Of a DNA stretch of 10,000 nucleotides, positions 6,555 through 10,000 are shown piece after piece; the stretch's first letter is position 1; each line of letters begins with the position of its first letter. The position numbers were made by a program, and so were the translations under genes. This DNA is from Chloroflexota bacterium (lineage in GTDB: Bacteria > Chloroflexota > Anaerolineae > Anaerolineales > Villigracilaceae): assembly GCA_020217065.1 (NCBI GenBank), contig JAIWOB010000119.1, positions 1 through 10,000 of the forward strand. The letters are read 5' to 3'. The notes beneath the pieces were generated by a model. The model saw nothing but the letters and a program-made list of their open reading frames with translations. It searched no databases and had not been told where the DNA came from.

Positions 6555-7781
6555 TTATCCAAACATCTTCTTCACTTTGTAAATCCCATTCACCAGCGAG
6601 TCCACCTCTTCTTTCGTGGTGTACAAATAGAAGGAAGCGCGGCTGGTAGCGGGAATTCCAAATTTCTCGTGCAGGGGCTGGGCGCAGTGATGACCGGCGC
6701 GGACGGCGATTCCATCCTGGTCCAAAATCTGCGCCACGTCGTGCGGGTGAACGCCTTCGAGCGTGAACGCCGCGACGCCGCCTTTTTTGTCCGCCGATGG
6801 ACCGAACAACTTCACGCCGGGGATTTCCTCCAACCGCTCCAAAGCGTACTCGGTGATTTCACGCTCGTGCGCCGCGATTTTATCCATGCCAATCGAGGAC
6901 AGGTAATCCACTGCCGCGCCAAAACCAACCGCCTCGGCGATGGCGGGCGTGCCGGCTTCAAATTTATGCGGCAGGGAGTTCGGGCGGAAAGAACGCAGTT
7001 TAACCTCTCGAATCATATCGCCGCCGCCAAGAAAAGGAGGCATGGATTCCAGCAAATCGGCTTTGCCGTACAACGCGCCGATGCCCGTCGGTCCGCACAT
7101 CTTGTGCGCCGAGAAAACATAGAAGTCGGCGTCGAGAGCCTGCATGTCCACCGTCAAATGAGGAACGGATTGCGCCCCATCCACCAGAGTCACGGCGCCC
7201 GCCTGATGGGCAAGACGAATGATTTCAGCGGCGGGATTGACTGTCCCCAAGACGTTGGACATGTGAGTAAACGAGACCAATTTCGGGCGGCGTTCCAACA
7301 GGGATTGGTACGCCTCCAAGTCCAGCAACCCATCCTCCGTCACGGGGATGAAGTCCAATTCGACTCCGCGTTCCAATTGAAGCATGTGCCAGGGGACCAG
7401 GTTGCTGTGGTGTTCCATCTCGGTCAGGACAACAAGGTCGCCCGGCTTCAAATTAGCGCGCGCCCAACTATACGCCGCCAAATTAATGGCCTCGGTGGCG
7501 TTGCGCGTGTAAATCACCTGCCGCGCCGATTCGGCGTTGATGAATTTAGCGACTCGCTCGCGCGCGCCTTCGTACAGCGCGGTGGCTTCTTCAGCCAGCG
7601 TATGCACCCCGCGATGGATGTTGGCGTTGGTTTGGCGATAAAAATCGTCCATCGCCTCTATCACCTGTCGCGGTTTCTGCGACGTGGCGGTGGAATCGAG
7701 GTATATCAAACGCGCGCCTTCGCGCGTCTGGCGTTCGAGAATGGGAAAGTCCTGACGAATTTTAATGACATCAAATTTCAT
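6555..7781 (-). CDS. sufS: SufS cysteine desulfurase (group II, PLP-dependent)
   Basis: A 408-residue pyridoxal-phosphate enzyme that converts L-cysteine to L-alanine and leaves a persulfide for transfer to SufU. The PLP Schiff-base lysine is K227 (FSAHKMCGPTG), the ring-stacking histidine lies in EMEHHSN (H124/H125), and the catalytic cysteine is C366 in RAGHHCAQPL. That context is the group II (SufS/CsdA) form rather than the longer-loop IscS form. Length is typical. The start is set at 7781, where MKFDVIKIRQDFPIL begins as in other SufS proteins. The frame stays open to 7910, but that extension overlaps the upstream gene and looks non-native. No strong ribosome binding site precedes 7781; a hairpin occupies the 47-nt gap instead. 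Neighbours sufU and sufD confirm the pathway. Confidence 0.96.
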   Translation of the reverse strand: MKFDVIKIRQDFPILERQTREGARLIYLDSTATSQKPRQVIEAMDDFYRQTNANIHRGVHTLAEEATALYEGARERVAKFINAESARQVIYTRNATEAINLAAYSWARANLKPGDLVVLTEMEHHSNLVPWHMLQLERGVELDFIPVTEDGLLDLEAYQSLLERRPKLVSFTHMSNVLGTVNPAAEIIRLAHQAGAVTLVDGAQSVPHLTVDMQALDADFYVFSAHKMCGPTGIGALYGKADLLESMPPFLGGGDMIREVKLRSFRPNSLPHKFEAGTPAIAEAVGFGAAVDYLSSIGMDKIAAHEREITEYALERLEEIPGVKLFGPSADKKGGVAAFTLEGVHPHDVAQILDQDGIAVRAGHHCAQPLHEKFGIPATSRASFYLYTTKEEVDSLVNGIYKVKKMFG

Positions 7782-7790
7782 AAGCGTCGC

Positions 7791-7823
7791 AACGGCGGCG
7801 AAGTTTCCAAGAATTTCGCCGTT
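7791..7823 (-). repeat. Hairpin in the gap upstream of sufS
   Basis: AACGGCGGCGAA (7791-7802) pairs with TTCGCCGTT (7815-7823) as nine base pairs with a 3-nt bulge. An alternative is a bulge-free 7-bp stem at the base. It occupies most of the gap between the unknown basic protein gene and sufS and ends about 9 nt before the sufS ATG, where a ribosome binding site would be expected. No U tract follows. Confidence 0.45.
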
Positions 7824-7828
7824 TCCTG

Positions 7829-8350
7829 CTAATAGTCGGGAAGAATATCCTTCTTTGCCGTCCTCTTGGAAGCGACGGGGCGAATGTGTTCCGAGTTGAG
7901 CGGATACCAAAGAATTCGGTCAGGCACCATCCAGCCGTCGGTGAGGTAAACGTTGGAACGAAATTGAACCGCGACCATTTTATAGTCCACCTGCACCACA
8001 ATGCCCTTGACCCAGCCGCGAATCCGTTCGCGGCTTTTTTCGTGGTCGCAAAACACCTCCACCGTATCGCCCACTTCGAATTCGTGTTCATAGCCGGGCG
8101 CCTTCATATAAGAAAATTGGCTCGAACGCTGAGCGCGTTTGATGGGACGTTTCGGCGAAAAGGGATTAATAACCCGTTTCACCACTTGCGACGGAACAAC
8201 CCGCGCGGACGGCGCGGCGGTTTTTTCCTTTTCCGTCTGCTTCAAAGCCGGTTTGACCGCCGCCTTCGATTTGCGGCTTGGCTTCGAGACCAGCCGCCTC
8301 ATCGTCTTCTTGACCGCCGCCTTTGGTTTGACTTTCGATTTTTCGACCAT
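7829..8350 (-). CDS. Unrecognised basic-tailed protein within the SUF operon
   Basis: I do not recognise this 173-residue protein. Residues 1 to about 80 are low-complexity and strongly basic, with 24 Lys/Arg against 3 acidic residues, and Ala/Pro/Lys patterns (KPKAAVKK, SKAAVKPALK) like histone-H1-type tails. Residues about 88-158 look like a compact beta-rich domain: FEVGDTVEVF, GWVKGIVVQVDYKMVAVQF, then YLTDGWMVPDRILWYP. This is suggestive of a Tudor/KOW/SH3-like barrel, but no family is assigned. A short basic tail closes the protein. It has no signal peptide, no membrane helix and a single cysteine (C101), so it is not an obvious cluster scaffold. AGGA lies about 9 nt before the ATG at 8350. 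It sits between sufD and sufS in the same orientation, so co-transcription is likely. Nucleic-acid binding is an inference from the tail only. Confidence 0.8.
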   Translation of the reverse strand: MVEKSKVKPKAAVKKTMRRLVSKPSRKSKAAVKPALKQTEKEKTAAPSARVVPSQVVKRVINPFSPKRPIKRAQRSSQFSYMKAPGYEHEFEVGDTVEVFCDHEKSRERIRGWVKGIVVQVDYKMVAVQFRSNVYLTDGWMVPDRILWYPLNSEHIRPVASKRTAKKDILPDY

Positions 8351-8430
8351 AACTCACATCCTGTTGTGGATTTTTAACGCCCTCCGCCTCTTTCCAAACC
8401 GGAAGTTGGCGCGCCCCAACCAGGCTGATT

Positions 8431-8442
8431 CCCGCCGGCGGG
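8431..8442. repeat. GC-rich 12-bp perfect palindrome
   Basis: CCCGCCGGCGGG at 8431-8442 is its own reverse complement. It lies in the 143-nt gap between sufD and the unknown gene, 6 nt from the larger hairpin at 8449-8487. It may belong to the same structured RNA region or be a protein-binding site; nothing in the sequence decides this. Confidence 0.45.
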
Positions 8443-8448
8443 GCGAGC

Positions 8449-8487
8449 GAGCCGCGCCGCAAATTTCCGCAATTTGCAGCGCGGCTC
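8449..8487 (-). repeat. Long hairpin just after the sufD stop
   Basis: A 17-bp stem with one mismatch pairs 8449-8465 with 8471-8487 around the 5-nt loop TCCGC. It begins 6 nt past the sufD stop codon on the minus strand. No U tract follows the stem (the sequence continues GCTCGCC), so it is unlikely to be a full intrinsic terminator. A 3'-end stabiliser for sufBD RNA, an attenuator or a processing site are alternatives. Confidence 0.65.
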
Positions 8488-8493
8488 CTTATT

Positions 8494-9837
8494 TTACCCT
8501 GACAACTTATCTTGAATGGCTTGCTGGAAGCGCTCGCGCACGCCCTCAAACGGAATACGCTGCATGATAGGGTCGAAGAAGCCTTCCACAACCAGGCGTT
8601 CCGCCTCGCGCTGCGGGATACCGCGCGACTTAAGATAAAAGAGCGGCTCTTGTTCCAGTTTGCCCACCGTCGCGCCGTGCGTGCAGCGCACATCGTCGGC
8701 AAGGATTTCCAAGCCGGGGATGGAATCGGCGCGGGCACGGTCATCCAACACTAAATTGCGATTCGCCTGATAACCGTCGGTTTTTTGAGCGCCGGGGGCG
8801 ACGTAAATCATGCCCTGCCAGACGGAGCGGCTCGCGCCTTTCAACGCGCCCTTGAAGAGCAGGTCGCTGGTCGTGTGCGGCGCGAGATGATTTTGCTGCG
8901 TGTCATGGTCAAGATGCTGCGTCCCATCGGTAAAGTAAAAGCCGGACATGCGTCCCGTTGCGCCTTCTCCAACGAGGTCGAGGTCGGAAAAGTTTTTGGT
9001 CAGCCGCGAACCGACCGCGCCAAAAACCCAATCGAGGTTTCCGCCGCGTTCGACGCGCGCGCGCTCATGCGAGAAGTTCCAGACATGGCGCCCCCATGAC
9101 TGTAATTCAACAAAACGCAAATGGGCGTTTTGCCCGACGTGAATTTCCACCACGCCCGCGTGCATAGCGTGACCGGGCTCATCAGGCGACGCGGCTTCGT
9201 GAACGTAAGTGACCGAAGCGCCGTCGTCCAAATTCACAATCAAATGCGAAACATGCGCCAAGCCGCCGCCGGGTCCCCATAACACGGAATGAAGCGGAGC
9301 TTCGACATGCACGTTGCGCGGAACATGCAGCAGGACGCCATTGTTCGCCAGAGCGAAAGCCAGCGCCGCAAATTTCCCGTCTTCCGCTTTGACGATTTTG
9401 CCGATTAACTTTTTCAACAGCGCGGGATGGTCGCGCTGCGCGGTGCGCAAGTCGGCGAAGATGACGCCCTTCGAGACGAGTTCCGGGTCAAGTTCAACGC
9501 GCGAGCCGCCGGGCAGCAGGGTAATCTGCCCGCCGTGCTTTTCGCCGGCGAGCGGCTGAAGCAAATACTCCGGCGTAATGGGCAGGTCATGAAATGCGCC
9601 TTCTTGGGGCAGTTTGAAATCGGGCGCGGGCAGAAAGCGCAAGTCGGTGCGGCGCCAGGCTTCGTCGGCTGCGGCGGGCATGGGCAAACCCGCAAAAACG
9701 TTCCAAGCCTGCAAGCGAAGGTCTTTTAATTCGTCCGACGGAATTGAATCCTGGGCGAAGGAGAATTCTTTTGCGGCGGAATCGCGCCGCGTGCGGGTGA
9801 CTGATACTTTGGGTTTCTCTTGCATAAGTATATCCAT
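8494..9837 (-). CDS. sufD: SufD, Fe-S cluster assembly complex subunit
   Basis: A 447-residue cytosolic subunit of the SufBCD complex, which builds Fe-S clusters with SufC ATPase activity. The core is the right-handed beta-helix typical of SufB/SufD (about 100-370), with family-typical stretches such as DGASVTYVHEA and TDGTQHLDHDTQQNH. The C-terminal helical domain begins with GLEILADDVRCTHGATVG. There C385 and H387 match the SufD Cys-x-His pair (C358/H360 in E. coli) at the SufB-SufD interface. The sequence then runs through LFYLKSRGIPQREAERLVVEGFF. It is SufD, not SufB, because a separate SufB end lies just upstream. Two starts are possible: ATG at 9837 lacks a ribosome binding site, while ATG at 9825 (Met5) has GGA about 8 nt upstream and may be the true one. 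A palindromic repeat fills the 49-nt gap to sufB. Confidence 0.95.
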   Translation of the reverse strand: MDILMQEKPKVSVTRTRRDSAAKEFSFAQDSIPSDELKDLRLQAWNVFAGLPMPAAADEAWRRTDLRFLPAPDFKLPQEGAFHDLPITPEYLLQPLAGEKHGGQITLLPGGSRVELDPELVSKGVIFADLRTAQRDHPALLKKLIGKIVKAEDGKFAALAFALANNGVLLHVPRNVHVEAPLHSVLWGPGGGLAHVSHLIVNLDDGASVTYVHEAASPDEPGHAMHAGVVEIHVGQNAHLRFVELQSWGRHVWNFSHERARVERGGNLDWVFGAVGSRLTKNFSDLDLVGEGATGRMSGFYFTDGTQHLDHDTQQNHLAPHTTSDLLFKGALKGASRSVWQGMIYVAPGAQKTDGYQANRNLVLDDRARADSIPGLEILADDVRCTHGATVGKLEQEPLFYLKSRGIPQREAERLVVEGFFDPIMQRIPFEGVRERFQQAIQDKLSG

Positions 9838-9891
9838 TAACCAATTACGAATTACCTGTTTGCAATTCGTAATTGGAGATTGGTAATTATC
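9838..9891 (-). repeat. AT-rich palindrome with 7-nt periodicity between sufB and sufD
   Basis: A perfect 13-bp inverted repeat pairs 9841-9853 (ccaattacgaatt) with 9864-9876 around a 10-nt loop. AATT occurs at 9843, 9850, 9864, 9871 and 9885, always in the same 7-nt phase. The heptamers are aattacg, aattacc, aattcgt, aattgga and aattatc, with a variant gattggt at 9878. The element fills the sufB-sufD gap and contributes the sufB stop codon. It is much more AT-rich than the flanking genes, consistent with an inserted dispersed repeat. Confidence 0.7.
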
Positions 9892-10000
9892 CTATCGAAC
9901 CTTCCATTTGAAGTTGAATCAGGCGGTTCATTTCCACCGCGTATTCCATCGGCAGTTCCTTGACCAACGGCTCGATGAAGCCGGAGACGACCATCGTGGT
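9887..10000 (-). CDS. sufB: SufB, Fe-S cluster assembly complex subunit (3' end only)
   Basis: Only the last 37 codons and the stop are inside the window; the gene continues past the right edge. The visible end ([20 protein letters not shown], then [15 protein letters not shown]) closely matches the SufB C-terminus, which in E. coli ends with a similar SGF...LP-MEFAVE...LEGSVG pattern. The SGFI...LPMEYAVE...LEGS/MEGS ending distinguishes SufB from SufD. The stop TAA is at 9887-9889 on the minus strand. As first of the visible operon genes, it is presumably preceded by sufC, which cannot be confirmed here. Confidence 0.93.
   Translation of the reverse strand, partial: TTMVVSGFIEPLVKELPMEYAVEMNRLIQLQMEGSIG

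Noticed and set aside
6063..7832. A 589-codon open frame on the plus strand opposite sufS and sufU
   Set aside because: It is antisense to two well-conserved genes with intact active-site motifs, and its product shows no recognisable domain. Long open shadows arise from the codon bias of the real genes.
7782..7910. N-terminal extension of SufS to an ATG at 7910
   Set aside because: The extra 43 residues overlap the end of the upstream gene, show no homology-like features, and the family start pattern begins at 7781.
8351..8744. A minus-strand open frame across the sufD end and the sufD-hypothetical gap as an extra gene
   Set aside because: It overlaps sufD in another frame and the unknown gene's 5' end, and part of it is the 8449-8487 hairpin; no coding features were recognised.
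9838..9893. The palindrome as a phage attachment site or transposon end
   Set aside because: No integrase, transposase or target-site duplication is present, and the flanking sufB and sufD ends are intact. A dispersed repeat explains it better.

Overview
The window reads as a bacterial chromosome segment of moderate to high GC. The best guess is Chloroflexota, probably class Anaerolineae. This rests on the Thr/Pro-rich ('TPTPT'-type) SH3-domain lipoprotein, a SUF operon using SufU with a Rieske ferredoxin, and the AT-rich palindromic repeat between two SUF genes. The taxon is an inference from style, not from a marker gene.

Layout. 70-2767 (+): a zinc-dependent alcohol dehydrogenase and an amidase-signature hydrolase, one base apart and almost certainly co-transcribed. 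2955-3440 (+): a small two-helix membrane protein of the DUF3592 type. 3607-4227 (+): a secreted lipoprotein with a bacterial SH3 domain, with its own consensus promoter and Shine-Dalgarno site. 4241-4274: a perfect 15-bp bidirectional terminator that separates it from the convergent minus-strand block. 4275-5651 (-): a MATE-family exporter. 5723-10000 (-): a SUF iron-sulfur cluster assembly operon, transcribed right to left as sufB (3' end only), sufD, an unrecognised basic protein, sufS, sufU and a Rieske ferredoxin, ended by a strong terminator at 5665-5703. sufC and the operon promoter lie outside the window.

How the genes work together. SufS takes sulfur from cysteine and SufU accepts it. 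The SufB-SufD(-SufC) complex builds the cluster, and the Rieske protein is itself a [2Fe-2S] client or electron carrier. The basic protein in the middle of the operon has a Lys/Arg-rich tail followed by a compact domain I cannot assign, and it is the least explained gene here. Every SUF intergenic gap except the 1-nt sufU/Rieske junction holds its own inverted repeat. The sufB-sufD gap shows a striking 7-nt periodicity.

No tRNA, rRNA, CRISPR array, insertion sequence or integration site was seen, and no gene-free stretch exceeds 300 bases. The longest gaps are 2768-2954, 3441-3606 and 8351-8493.
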